Notes under the pieces: generated by a model | The model's database searches: none | Seen by the model: only the letters and a program-made list of their open reading frames with translations | Told to the model about the DNA's origin: nothing | Assembly: GCF_016888135.1 (NCBI RefSeq) | Contig: NZ_JACSWB010000276.1 | Location: 25,512-89,511, forward strand | Length of the DNA: 64,000 nt | From: Leptolyngbya sp. CCY15150 | GTDB taxonomy: Bacteria; Cyanobacteriota; Cyanobacteriia; RECH01 | Direction: 5' to 3' | Shown: piece by piece, positions 36,489 through 45,276 of the stretch | Numbering within the stretch: position 1 is the first letter of the stretch | Layout of the letters: every line of letters starts with the position of its first letter | Position numbers and translations under genes: made by a program

Positions 36489-37779
36489 GGGATATCCGTC
36501 TGCCTGAACATGTGACTAAGACAACGGCCTAGCTTCTCATATTTTGGCAGACAGCACCCTAGGATGCAGATCGTTCAACTCTTGCCTAGTACTCTGAGGC
36601 GTAAGTCACCCGCCCATTTGCTGAGGCAGGAAACCTGGCTTGTCCTGGACTTCCTTTTCGTTCTTCTGTCTTCGTTCTTCTGTCTTGCGGCACTAAGCTC
36701 CATGCAACGAATCACACAAGCTCAGCGTGCAGCGTTTATGAAGATAGGATTAACTCACGCTTCCCCTTCCTACATCTCCGGGGAAAAAGCACGTAGATCT
36801 ACATAGAAATTATTATACTTACGACTCTTTAGACACATCGACATCCCGCTTGCTGATAGAAGCCGTAGTCAAAGCATCCTGTTTCATTACTTTCTTGACA
36901 TAGATGAACTAATATGAGACTGCTACTAAACGGTTTAAACTTCTGCGATCGCCCCCAGCCTAAGCATCTCTAAGGCTTCCCATGCATAGAAAACTCTACG
37001 CATAGCGTTATCAAACTCACCTTGATGGAGCAACGCCGATGTTTACAATCAGAAATGACCAAAGCAGACATCTATAAAGGGATGGTAAACTTGCGGTAAA
37101 GGAGCTATAAAAGCTTTAGGGCAGGGTTGAAATCTAGCTGTTTTTTATGAGATTGTACGGAGAAGGCAATCCTTTACCGTAAAGATATCGGGAATTAGGG
37201 TCGCTCTACATGTGGTATTGGCTATCAGGCATAGCTCTTTACTAGCGTCTACGTAACGTTCACCTCTACATGATCAAGTCAGGATAGCCCCAACGGTATA
37301 GTCATGCCGCAGAGCTATGTTGGATCATGTTAAGCGTGGTTGTTGTACCTTAAACCAAGCGATCGGTAGACGTCTCTGTCTATTAGCGTCGTGAAAAAGT
37401 ATGACCTGCAGCTTATCTTTCTGGGTTTCAGAGATGGTAGGTCGGTTTTAAGTGCTTGCGCTTAAGCTTCTTATCATTCAAGTATTGATTCAAAAAAAGG
37501 GATAACAATAGACTGAAAGCTAGTGAATCCTATTCTGATTCGATGCTTGAGACAACGTAGTTAGGCTGTTTGATGTTGAGTCATCTAGGTCAAGTATCCG
37601 CATAATTTCGCACAAGTATAGATTTTGATTCTGCTCCAATAGTGGAGAGACGAATGGGTTAACAAATCCTGTTCTACCCACTGTCCTTTGCATCAACCGT
37701 GATAGACAGAGGATATCTAGGTTCAGATCAGAGGTTAACTCACCTGCATTTAGATGTTTACCCCAAAGGCATTCATACC
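36489..37779. other. Long intergenic region with dispersed repeat copy A
   Basis: About 1.3 kb. The first 200 bases contain the dispersed repeat at 36588-36692; an 80-codon frame overlapping it is rejected because the repeat's other copy breaks that frame. The rest is AT-rich with short inverted repeats (for example CTTTACCGTAAAG near 37173 and TTAAGTGCTTGCGCTTAA near 37448) and no credible gene. Confidence 0.5.
36588..36692 (+). repeat. Dispersed ~105-bp repeat, copy A
   Basis: Begins AGTACTCTGAGGC and ends in a duplicated TTCGTTCTTCTGTC tract followed by TTGCG. The reverse complement of this segment, with scattered changes, is present at 42317-42421. Frames are not conserved between copies, so it is non-coding. 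The ends carry weak inverted similarity (CTAGTAC versus CTTAGTG), suggesting a small mobile element. Confidence 0.72.
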
Positions 37780-38727
37780 ATGGCAGCTACTCATCCTCAG
37801 GTTGTAGTTGGTTTACTTGTATACAACGGCGAAAAGTATCTTGCAGAAACCATCGAATCAATCTTGGCTCAAACCCTAACGGACTTTACGTTAGTGATTG
37901 GAGATAATGCGTCAACCGATTCAACAGAAGAAATCTGTCGCAGATATGCTGCTCAAGACCGTCGCATTGTCTACCAACGTCATCCTGAGAATGTAGGGGC
38001 GTCTGGCAATCACAATCTTGTCTTTCAGCCTGGGGATGCTCCCTATTTTAAGTGGGCGTCTCATGATGACCTCTTAGCACCCGATTATCTACGTCAATGC
38101 ATTGAGCTTCTGGAGGACAATCCATCGGTTGGGGTTGCCCATTGCCGCTCCTATCAAATCGACGAAGAGGGTCATCTCCTAGGCAATCTTGACTATGAAG
38201 TGCGGCTAACCAGCTCTAGTCCTAGTCAACGGCTATGGCGCATGTTGTGGGCTGGCTATCTACCGGAAGTTCATGGCGTGATGCGATCGCACCTGGTTAA
38301 AAAAACCAAACTCTTCAGAGGTTTCCCAGGCGACGATCGCAGCTTTTTGTCTGAAATGCTGATGCAGAGCGATGTGGGCTACGTTGAAGACTATCTGTTC
38401 TCCCGTCGCGACCATGCCGATAGCTTCTGCCGCATTGCCGACCAAACATCCCGACAAAGTTTCTACAATCCCAAAGCCAAGCGATCGGCTAGGATGGTCG
38501 GTCTGATTAAGCTGCGGGAATATGTTCTAGACGTACTCCGCCATCCCATGAGCGCTGCTGAGCGTTTGGCTTGCCTAAAGATTGTCGTCGAGTGGGGTAT
38601 CCGGCGCGGTCTGGAGATGGTCACCAACTCTGGCGAGAAGTTTGGGCAGCAGCTACGCGAGGAATTCAGCCTATCTCAATCGATGAATCCCCACGAGTCG
38701 GAAACCTCCTCTGAGCAATGTTACTGA
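37780..38727 (+). CDS. GT2-family glycosyltransferase
   Basis: 315 residues from ATG 37780, with AAAGG ten bases upstream; the longer frame from 37699 is unlikely. The GT-A fold is shown by VVVGLLVYNGEKYLAETIESIL, IGDNASTDSTEEI and the metal-binding-like YFKWASHDDLLAPDYL. The C-terminal half (SRRDHADSFCRI and a helical tail) is variable. It transfers a sugar from a nucleotide donor to an unknown acceptor, probably for surface polysaccharide or a glycolipid. It is isolated from other sugar genes. Confidence 0.9.
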   Translation: MAATHPQVVVGLLVYNGEKYLAETIESILAQTLTDFTLVIGDNASTDSTEEICRRYAAQDRRIVYQRHPENVGASGNHNLVFQPGDAPYFKWASHDDLLAPDYLRQCIELLEDNPSVGVAHCRSYQIDEEGHLLGNLDYEVRLTSSSPSQRLWRMLWAGYLPEVHGVMRSHLVKKTKLFRGFPGDDRSFLSEMLMQSDVGYVEDYLFSRRDHADSFCRIADQTSRQSFYNPKAKRSARMVGLIKLREYVLDVLRHPMSAAERLACLKIVVEWGIRRGLEMVTNSGEKFGQQLREEFSLSQSMNPHESETSSEQCY

Positions 38728-39023
38728 GTCAGGGTAGAAACCTCTAGCTAGAAGCGCTGAAACCCCATGCAAAACTGGCGGAATCATCCGACTTCAAGAG
38801 CTACAGGATATGTCTATCACGTAGCCATCAGCTAATCTTACGTGGGCGTTGCTGAGTGAAGATATGGCATCGTAATGTGGGACGTTTTCTCACATTATCC
38901 TGGTTGTGAATGCATGACGAGCTTCTCGCTCAAAGCTTGTGCGCGCAAATCCTATTGCAATTCAGGAACGTCCGTAAGTAAGAGCTACAGGGTAGCGACT
39001 CAACATCATATGCACCACGCAAC
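38728..39023. other. Intergenic region
   Basis: No gene. A 7-bp hairpin TAATGTG/CACATTA at 38873-38897 may end the glycosyltransferase transcript, although no T-tract follows. A GGGCGTTGCTGA segment near 38845 matches the end of the MITE described above, with no partner end nearby. Confidence 0.4.
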
Positions 39024-40169
39024 CTAGAGCGTGATGGGAGACTCGACATAAATAGTGGGTTCATTCAGCATCTCGAATTCAATACCGTAGTCCTTGAGTT
39101 CATCTGAGATCCGCTCATTAGCCAGTTCCAGCAGACGCTTGCGGATCTGGATTGAATTTTCTGTTGAGCCCAGAATAAAAAAGGTGACTCTAGCCCGACT
39201 GATGCCTGCTTCAGGCTCGTCTAGAAGTGCGATGTTTGTACTACCTGGATCAATGCCATAAATTGTATTGGTACAGCGCACCACCACTTGCTGAACCAAG
39301 GCTTTTTCGCGATCGCCCAAGACTCTAGGAAAATCGAGGTACAGCAACACCATGATTTTCTTGCCTCGGGTAATATTTTCAATGTCAAGATTGGCCATGA
39401 TCGAGTTCGGGACAATCAGCAGCGTATTTTTGGCTGCTGTGCGAATTTTGGTCGATCGCAAACCAATGGATTCTATGCGCCCGTAGACTTCCCCGGTGAT
39501 CGTACTGTAGCGAATATATTCACCGGGCTTAAACGGGCTATCGAGATAAAGTACAACTGTACCTAGTAATTGTTCCAGGGTCTTTTGGGCAGCAAAGGCG
39601 ATCGCCAACCCACCAATTCCCACCCCGGTGAGCAACCCCACCACATTCACGTTTTGATTTTGGGCGTAGAAAACCACCGCAAACGTCCAAATCACAATGT
39701 TGATCGCCGTTTCGCAAACCAACAAGAGTTCATTGACGCCCTGCCCCAAGCGATCGATGATGTCTACCCCATACATTTCCACAAATTGACGCAGCAGCCG
39801 CGAGGTGAGCCAGGCTAATCCAGCCACCAATCCTAGTTCCGTGAGCATCTCTAGGGTGATGTAGAGCGGCGGGTAGGGCTGCAAAATGGTCAGCGATCGC
39901 GTCAGCGTAACCAGAATGAGCGTGCCCACCAGGCTAAAAGATGGCGTAATCGGATCAATCAGCGTTTGCACCCGCAGCGCAATCGGCCGCGGCAAAAATC
40001 GGCGAATGATCAGTTTCACCAAGCGACTCGTGTAGCGCCCAATGATCACAAAAAGAACGACGAGGACGATCACTGTGCCCACGCGCAAACCAAAGGTAAT
40101 CAGAACATCTCGAAGGGCGATCGCATTCACGCCAGCCGTATCGAGGAACGTAGCAATTCGAGTCAGCAT
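39024..40169 (-). CDS. Mechanosensitive channel, MscS family (second of tandem pair)
   Basis: 381 residues. Four or five membrane helices precede the MscS pore and beta-domain signature: GVGIGGLAIAFAAQKTLEQLLGTVVLYLDSPFKPGEYI, then GRIESIGLRSTKIRT and LLIVPNSIMANLDIENI. It opens under membrane tension to release solutes in hypo-osmotic shock. It follows the other MscS gene by 29 bases on the same strand and is clearly a paralogue of it. The pore helix glycine/alanine pattern is intact. Confidence 0.92.
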   Translation of the reverse strand: MLTRIATFLDTAGVNAIALRDVLITFGLRVGTVIVLVVLFVIIGRYTSRLVKLIIRRFLPRPIALRVQTLIDPITPSFSLVGTLILVTLTRSLTILQPYPPLYITLEMLTELGLVAGLAWLTSRLLRQFVEMYGVDIIDRLGQGVNELLLVCETAINIVIWTFAVVFYAQNQNVNVVGLLTGVGIGGLAIAFAAQKTLEQLLGTVVLYLDSPFKPGEYIRYSTITGEVYGRIESIGLRSTKIRTAAKNTLLIVPNSIMANLDIENITRGKKIMVLLYLDFPRVLGDREKALVQQVVVRCTNTIYGIDPGSTNIALLDEPEAGISRARVTFFILGSTENSIQIRKRLLELANERISDELKDYGIEFEMLNEPTIYVESPITL

Positions 40170-40198
40170 GAGCGGGCTAGAGAAAACAGTAGGGAACG

Positions 40199-41440
40199 TT
40201 AGATGGTCATGGGGGAATCGACGTAGATGGTCGGCGCTTCGCAGTGGAAGGCGATGCCAAATTGCTTGAGTTGCTGGGTGATTTTTTGGTTGGCAATGTC
40301 CAGCAGTTGACGGCGGAGATCCAACGAGACGGCGCTGGTGCCTAGGATGAAGAAGCTAATTTGGGCTTCAGTCACTTCCTGCTGATTGGCCAGGGTTAGG
40401 TTGCGGAAACTGACGCTGGTGCTGCGAGAATCGATGCCAAAAATATCCTGGGTGCTGTCTAAAATCACTTGGCGAATCAGCGCCCGCTCTTCGCTGGGAA
40501 TGGTGCGATAGAAGGTGAGATTGAATAACGAAATCACCTTTTTAGCATCGGTGAAGTTCTCAATATTGGCCTGGGTTAGAGCATTGTTGGGCACCACGGT
40601 CACGGTGCCTTTCCCAGAGGTGCGAATTTTGGTGGAGCGAATGCCAATGGACTCGACGCGCCCAAAGGTGCCGTCTGCCAGACCAATATAATCGTCTACC
40701 ACAAAGGGGCGATCGAGATAGATCACCACGCCACCCAGCAATTGCTCTAACACCTTCTGGGCTGCAAAGGCCACAGCTAGACCACCAATCCCCAAGCTGG
40801 CCACCAGCCCAAACAGGTTGATGTCGTGGGTTTGGGCAAAGATAATCGCCGTGACCACAATAATACCGATATTGGTCAACAGGCGAATTAGGATCAGCAG
40901 TTCACTACTGGTTTTTGTGCCCGTTTTCACCGTAGCGTTGAGCAAGTAGTTGCTGAAATAGCTGCGAAAGATACCGGTTCCTAAAAAGCCAATGGCGATC
41001 GCCAACCCCAAAGCCACGGTGAACTCCAGAGCCTTCAGCCGTCCTGCTGCGGGGGCAATCAGCAAACTTAGATCGGCAAGCAGTAGGATGATCACCACCT
41101 TCAGCCAACCTAGGTGGGGCTGCAAAAACATGCGATAGGCCGTCGCCAGGGCCGCTGGATTGAGTCTGGTGCTCCACGTCGCCAACCAAGCCGAAACCGG
41201 CAAAAGGTTGAGCAGGAGCCAGGTGGCTGTCAAACCCGCCAGACCAATCAAGAGCCTAGCGTTCAATACAATATCGCTGGGCAGCGCATCTAGGCGAGTG
41301 CCAAGGAAAACCACGAAGTCAAACAGCAACGCCACAGCGATGCCCTGCCCAATCCGCCGAACCATGTCCCATTGGGAGATGAGTGTTTCTTGGAAGGCAG
41401 CCAGTCGAGTCGTCCAGGGTTCCATAGCAGGATGGGCCAT
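40199..41440 (-). CDS. Mechanosensitive channel, MscS family (first of tandem pair)
   Basis: 413 residues with an N-terminal multi-helix region and the pore and beta-domain motifs: SLGIGGLAVAFAAQKVLEQLLGGVVIYLDRPFVVDDYI, GRVESIGIRSTKIRT and VTVVPNNALTQANIENF. It is homologous to the next gene along nearly the whole core. The ATG at 41440 lies three bases after the stop of the preceding periplasmic-protein gene, so these three genes form an operon. Two slightly different channels in tandem suggest different gating thresholds, which is inference. Confidence 0.92.
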   Translation of the reverse strand: MAHPAMEPWTTRLAAFQETLISQWDMVRRIGQGIAVALLFDFVVFLGTRLDALPSDIVLNARLLIGLAGLTATWLLLNLLPVSAWLATWSTRLNPAALATAYRMFLQPHLGWLKVVIILLLADLSLLIAPAAGRLKALEFTVALGLAIAIGFLGTGIFRSYFSNYLLNATVKTGTKTSSELLILIRLLTNIGIIVVTAIIFAQTHDINLFGLVASLGIGGLAVAFAAQKVLEQLLGGVVIYLDRPFVVDDYIGLADGTFGRVESIGIRSTKIRTSGKGTVTVVPNNALTQANIENFTDAKKVISLFNLTFYRTIPSEERALIRQVILDSTQDIFGIDSRSTSVSFRNLTLANQQEVTEAQISFFILGTSAVSLDLRRQLLDIANQKITQQLKQFGIAFHCEAPTIYVDSPMTI

Positions 41441-41443
41441 GAG

Positions 41444-41875
41444 TTAGACAGCGGGGGAGGATAGCAGTTGCTCGATGCGCAGCTTCAGCCGTACCGGTTG
41501 ATCACTATCATTCTGCGCCCGAAACTCCATCATCGCCTCTGATGGATCGCGCTCAATGGCGATCGCCCGCCCCGGCGCACAGGTATAAGTTTGGATGCGA
41601 TCGCCACAGCGCAGGGTGGTATGCCCTGCCTCTGAGGTCACCACCATTTTCACCACCCCCGGCTGCAAGTCTAAGGTCTGCACCGCATGGGGTAAGACGG
41701 TTAGGTATTTCTGAAGGGGATCTGACGATTCGGCTGGCTCCGGAGCGATCGCCTCTGGAGCAGGATCCGCCACCGGCGCAGGGCTGATCTCCTCGGACAA
41801 CGCTGGCTGACCGCCCAAGGCTAACGCTAGCAGCAAACATCCGATCAGGTTCTTGATGATCGTTAATCGTTGCAT
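41444..41875 (-). CDS. Exported protein of unknown function, MscS operon
   Basis: 143 residues from ATG 41875, with GAGGA upstream. A signal peptide (MQRLTIIKNLIGCLLLALAL...) and an Ala/Pro/Glu-rich linker (about 25-48) precede a small beta-rich domain containing two cysteines (TLRCGDRIQTYTCAPG) that may form a disulfide. First gene of the operon with two MscS channels, so it may be a periplasmic modulator or simply co-regulated. The family is not recognised. Confidence 0.78.
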   Translation of the reverse strand: MQRLTIIKNLIGCLLLALALGGQPALSEEISPAPVADPAPEAIAPEPAESSDPLQKYLTVLPHAVQTLDLQPGVVKMVVTSEAGHTTLRCGDRIQTYTCAPGRAIAIERDPSEAMMEFRAQNDSDQPVRLKLRIEQLLSSPAV

Positions 41876-42055
41876 AGCGTCCTCAACAATAGTTCCACAG
41901 GGAGCGATCGCCACCCGCCTAGGACAACGACACCAACCTGTGCCTTGATTATGCCATCGAATTGACGAGCGATCGCTCTACCTAAAGACGGGTTCACCCT
42001 TTTCAATGCGTAGTCGTTATGAGTATGATTTAAGAAACGATATCATCCAGTCGCT

Positions 42056-42316
42056 ATGCGCATTGTCGATCTACCCCTTGATCAGATTTATCGTCCCCTA
42101 TACCGTCAGAACGATCCCGAGAAAGTTCAGGCGCTGATGGAGTCGATCCAAAGCATCGGTCTCCAGGAACCCATTGATGTGCTGGAGGTGGAAGGCAAGT
42201 ATTACGGATTTTCTGGCTGCCATCGCTATGAAGCCTGTCAACGCCTAGGTCTGACCACCATCCGCTGTCGGGTGCGCCGTGCCCCCACGTCAGTTCTCAA
42301 GATGCACCTTGCCTAG
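42056..42316 (+). CDS. srx: Sulfiredoxin
   Basis: 86 residues. ParB/sulfiredoxin fold with the diagnostic GFSGCHRYEACQRLG, catalytic Cys at about 54. It uses ATP to reduce the sulfinic-acid form of 2-Cys peroxiredoxin, restoring peroxide defence. Length and sequence match short cyanobacterial Srx proteins. No strong Shine-Dalgarno sequence is visible. The dispersed repeat copy B begins immediately after its stop codon. Confidence 0.94.
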   Translation: MRIVDLPLDQIYRPLYRQNDPEKVQALMESIQSIGLQEPIDVLEVEGKYYGFSGCHRYEACQRLGLTTIRCRVRRAPTSVLKMHLA

Positions 42317-42421
42317 TATCGCAAGACAGAAGAACGAAGACAAAAGAACGAAAAGGAAGTCCAGGACAAGCAAGGGGTTCCGCCTTAGTCAATAGGCGGG
42401 TTACGTCTGCCTCAGAGTACT
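42317..42421 (-). repeat. Dispersed ~105-bp repeat, copy B (inverted)
   Basis: Reverse complement of copy A at 36588-36692, starting one base after the sulfiredoxin stop. It retains the TTCGTTCTT(T/C)TGTC duplication and the AGTACTCTGAGGC end. It may have been recruited as the 3' end of the srx transcript. Confidence 0.72.
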
Positions 42422-42495
42422 CAATATCGCCTAGATCACTCCGGCAACCTTGGGGATAAGTTCGAGATAATAGGAAAGCCTTTTCTAGATCAGCC

Positions 42496-43128
42496 ATGCC
42501 ACCTGCCGCCTCTCCCACACCGCCAGACTATACTCCACGCTTGCGATCGCTGATGATGGCGGCAGATATCCCCAGCTTCCGGGCCCTTAGCCAAACGGCG
42601 ATTGTTTCCAAAACAGCGGTGAATCGCCTGCGGCGCGGGCAAGCAGCGGCGCTACGAGGCGAGGTGCTGCACCAGCTGGCCCAAGCGCTGCATCGATCCA
42701 TTCCCCAACTGCTCCAGGATTTTTCCGATCTGCCGATCGCTTCCTCGGCCGAGTCAACCAGGCAGCCGGATGACCAGCCTACCCAGCAGCAAACGGAGGA
42801 GCTACGCCAAGCCTTCCAGCAGGAGGTGCTGCACCAGATTGAATCCTGGCTGATCCAATGGCCCACGGCGGTCTATGCGGCCCAGAAAAATCCCCAGGTG
42901 CCCGCTAGCCGCCTGGTGCCGCTCCTGCGTCCGGTGGAACATTTACTCGATCACTGGGGTTTGGAAGCGATCGCCCCCGTGGGAGATGAGGTGGCCTATG
43001 ATCCGCAGCAGCACCAGCTTTTGGCAGGCCATGCCCAGGCAGGCGATCGCGTCTTGGTGCGCTACACCGGCTATCGTCAGGGCGATCGCTTACTGCACCG
43101 CGCCAAGGTGAGTCCTGTGCAGGCGTGA
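42496..43128 (+). CDS. HTH protein with GrpE-like C-terminal domain
   Basis: 210 residues in three parts. The N-terminal XRE-like helix-turn-helix (about 13-75) contains IPSFRALSQTAIVSKTAVNRLRRGQ. A Gln/Glu-rich coiled-coil follows (about 96-120). The C-terminal domain (about 150-206) has IAPVGDEVAYDPQQHQLL and GYRQGDRLLHRAKV, which resembles the beta-domain of the nucleotide exchange factor GrpE (VG-x-FDP-x-x-H and GYR-x-x-DRLLRPA). This suggests a DNA-binding or adaptor protein that may touch DnaK. Both similarities are from motif reading. Function is unknown. Confidence 0.75.
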   Translation: MPPAASPTPPDYTPRLRSLMMAADIPSFRALSQTAIVSKTAVNRLRRGQAAALRGEVLHQLAQALHRSIPQLLQDFSDLPIASSAESTRQPDDQPTQQQTEELRQAFQQEVLHQIESWLIQWPTAVYAAQKNPQVPASRLVPLLRPVEHLLDHWGLEAIAPVGDEVAYDPQQHQLLAGHAQAGDRVLVRYTGYRQGDRLLHRAKVSPVQA

Positions 43129-43147
43129 AGTTTACAGCAACCTGGGT

Positions 43148-43522
43148 CTAGTCATCCAAGCGCAGGAGCTTGCGGTAGAAAGCCTGGGAAAAATCGACCA
43201 AGCGCGATCGCTTGAAGCTAAATAGCAGCTCGATCAGATAGCTGACAAACTCAAAATTGGCCATGGTGATTTCATAGCTGAGTTCCGCATTACCATCAAA
43301 CTGCATCCGAAAGCGGGTTAAGTCAGCAGGTAGCGACGATACACTCCAGCTCGCCACGAAGGGAATGCTCTCGCCCCCTTCAATGATGCGCGTACCTTCC
43401 AGGCTACCCTGACGATACAAGCTGATGGCCAACGGCAGAGCATTGCGCTTATTGCCCTGATAGTAGGGTACATACACATGCACATCTTTTGCCTGAGCAG
43501 GCTGGAGCTTTTCTAAAGTCAT
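43148..43522 (-). CDS. Conserved hypothetical protein (124 aa)
   Basis: Soluble 124-residue protein, no signal peptide. The sequence mixes short strands (DVHVYVPYYQGNK, ELSYEITMANFEFVSYLIELLFSF) and ends in a basic-aromatic helix (RSRLVDFSQAFYRKLLRL). AAGGA precedes the ATG at 43522. It is convergent with the HTH-GrpE-like gene, 19 bases apart. I do not recognise the family. Its clear coding character and ribosome-binding site support a real gene. Confidence 0.72.
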   Translation of the reverse strand: MTLEKLQPAQAKDVHVYVPYYQGNKRNALPLAISLYRQGSLEGTRIIEGGESIPFVASWSVSSLPADLTRFRMQFDGNAELSYEITMANFEFVSYLIELLFSFKRSRLVDFSQAFYRKLLRLDD

Positions 43523-43776
43523 ACTCGGATCTTCCTTGGACGGATCAGTACAGGCCGGCTAAACGATGCCGCGATGAGCGCGCTCTGCAAAAATACTACA
43601 AGCTAGATTTCGTCTCAACAAGCAATTGCTAGGTTGAGGGTGCTGTATCGGTCATGCACCGTATCAGTATGCCCTGAATTGCGGGTAGGTCTTGCAGCTT
43701 GTACAAAATTTAGCGGTAGAGTCAAAGCAGGGGGCCATGCCCTGCAGATCGGCGATTGGTGGGAGATCAGAGACGT

Positions 43777-44997
43777 ATGCGAGTGATCGTGGTGGGTGGT
43801 GGAGCGGCAGGTTTTTTTGGGGCGATCGCTGCAGCCCAGGCCAATCCTCAGGCACAGGTCACCATTTTGGAGGCAGGACAACAGCCGCTCAGCAAGGTGC
43901 GCATCTCCGGCGGTGGACGTTGTAATGTCACCCATGCCTGTTTTGATCCGGCTTTGTTGGTGCAGCATTATCCCCGAGGCGGCAAGGCCCTGCGGGGTGC
44001 CTTCAGTCGCTTTCAGCCCCAGGATACGGTGGCCTGGTTTCGGCGGCATGGGGTGACGCTGAAGCGGGAGGCGGATGGACGCATGTTTCCCACCACCGAT
44101 TCCTCGGAGACGATTGTAGACTGCTTGATGCAAACAGCGCGGCGGTTAGGCGTTCGGGTACAGTTGGCCACGCCGGTGGTCTCTGTCACCAGCCTGTCGC
44201 CAGGGTTTCGGTTGACCCTAAAATCCGGTGCCGTTGCCGACTGCGATCGCCTCCTCCTGGCCACGGGCAGCAGTCCCCAAGGGCATCGCCTCGCCGCCAG
44301 TCTGGGCCATACCATCGAGCCGCCGGTACCCTCATTGTTTACCTTCACCATTCGGGATGCTGCCCTGCGCAGTCTTGCAGGCATGGCGGTTGAAACCGCT
44401 GATTTAGATCTCCAGTTCCCGTCTGCCAAACCCCTGCGTCAATCCGGGCCGCTGCTGATCACCCACTGGGGCATGAGCGGCCCGGCAATTCTGAAGCTTT
44501 CTGCCTGGGGGGCGCGATCGCTCCATGATGCCCACTACCAAGCCCAGCTTCGGGTCAACTGGTTACCCAGCTCTAACCTAGAGCACATGCGATCGCTGCT
44601 GCTGGCGGTGAAATCAGACTATCCCAAACGGGCGATCGCCAACCATTGCCCGGTGGCAGTACCCCGGCGGCTATGGCACTACCTGGTGGAGCGATCGCAG
44701 ATTGCTGCCGAACGCCGATGGGCAGATTTATCCAAAGCAGAAGCGCTGCGCCTTGCTCAGGAACTCACCCAAGGGCACTATGCGATCGCGGGTAAGGGCG
44801 TCTTTAAAGATGAGTTTGTCACCTGCGGCGGTGTGCGCCTGCGAGAGGTGACGTTTAAAACTATGGAAAGCCGCCAGAGTGAAGGGTTGTTCCTGGCAGG
44901 CGAAGTCTTAGATATAGATGGCGTTACCGGCGGATTTAACTTCCAAAGCGCTTGGACGACCGCATGGATTGCCGGACAGGCGATCGCCTCGTCTTAG
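43777..44997 (+). CDS. FAD-dependent oxidoreductase, HI0933/YhiN (BaiN-like) family
   Basis: 406 residues from ATG 43777. The Rossmann FAD motif VVGGGAAGFFGAIAAA opens the protein, followed by the family signature KVRISGGGRCNVTHA, THWGMSGPAIL in the middle domain and FLAGEVLDIDGVTGGFNFQSAWTTAWIAG at the C-terminus. A glycine-rich start and a family-typical length (about 400) support this start over the ATG 21 bases upstream. Members are flavoproteins of mostly unknown reaction. There is no operon partner. Confidence 0.92.
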   Translation: MRVIVVGGGAAGFFGAIAAAQANPQAQVTILEAGQQPLSKVRISGGGRCNVTHACFDPALLVQHYPRGGKALRGAFSRFQPQDTVAWFRRHGVTLKREADGRMFPTTDSSETIVDCLMQTARRLGVRVQLATPVVSVTSLSPGFRLTLKSGAVADCDRLLLATGSSPQGHRLAASLGHTIEPPVPSLFTFTIRDAALRSLAGMAVETADLDLQFPSAKPLRQSGPLLITHWGMSGPAILKLSAWGARSLHDAHYQAQLRVNWLPSSNLEHMRSLLLAVKSDYPKRAIANHCPVAVPRRLWHYLVERSQIAAERRWADLSKAEALRLAQELTQGHYAIAGKGVFKDEFVTCGGVRLREVTFKTMESRQSEGLFLAGEVLDIDGVTGGFNFQSAWTTAWIAGQAIASS

Positions 44998-45072
44998 AAC
45001 ATCCTACGACAGCGATCGCGAACCCCGCGATGTCAACCGGAAATATACGCCCGAACTGTACGTCAGCCATGG

Positions 45073-45276
45073 CTAGCGAGTTCCTGACCCCTGGGTGCGA
45101 TCGGGCGCACCATTGTCGGGAGGAATATAGCCATCGCTTTGGTGTAGCTCAGTTAGGGCGGCAGCCTCTGCCGGCATTGTGTCAGCCAAGGAACGCGCCT
45201 GAACACTGACCAAGGCCACTCCTTGTAACCCAGCTACAACCAGCAATACACCCATGCATTTTAGGAAAGTGTTCAT
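45073..45276 (-). CDS. Small exported protein (67 aa), unknown function
   Basis: A signal peptide (MNTFLKCMGVLLVVAGLQGV..., predicted cleavage near VQA-RS at about 28) is followed by a short mature peptide ending in YIPPDNGAPDRTQGSGTR. That Pro/Gly C-terminal pattern (PPxxGxPxxxxGxGTR) recurs in cyanobacterial exported proteins as far as I recall. Small size and no other domain leave the function open. ATG at 45276. Confidence 0.6.
   Translation of the reverse strand: MNTFLKCMGVLLVVAGLQGVALVSVQARSLADTMPAEAAALTELHQSDGYIPPDNGAPDRTQGSGTR

Noticed and set aside
36564..36806. 80-codon plus-strand frame
   Set aside because: It overlaps dispersed repeat copy A; the other copy (42317-42421) does not preserve the frame.
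42297..42518. 73-codon minus-strand frame after sulfiredoxin
   Set aside because: Lies on dispersed repeat copy B and has no conserved frame with copy A.
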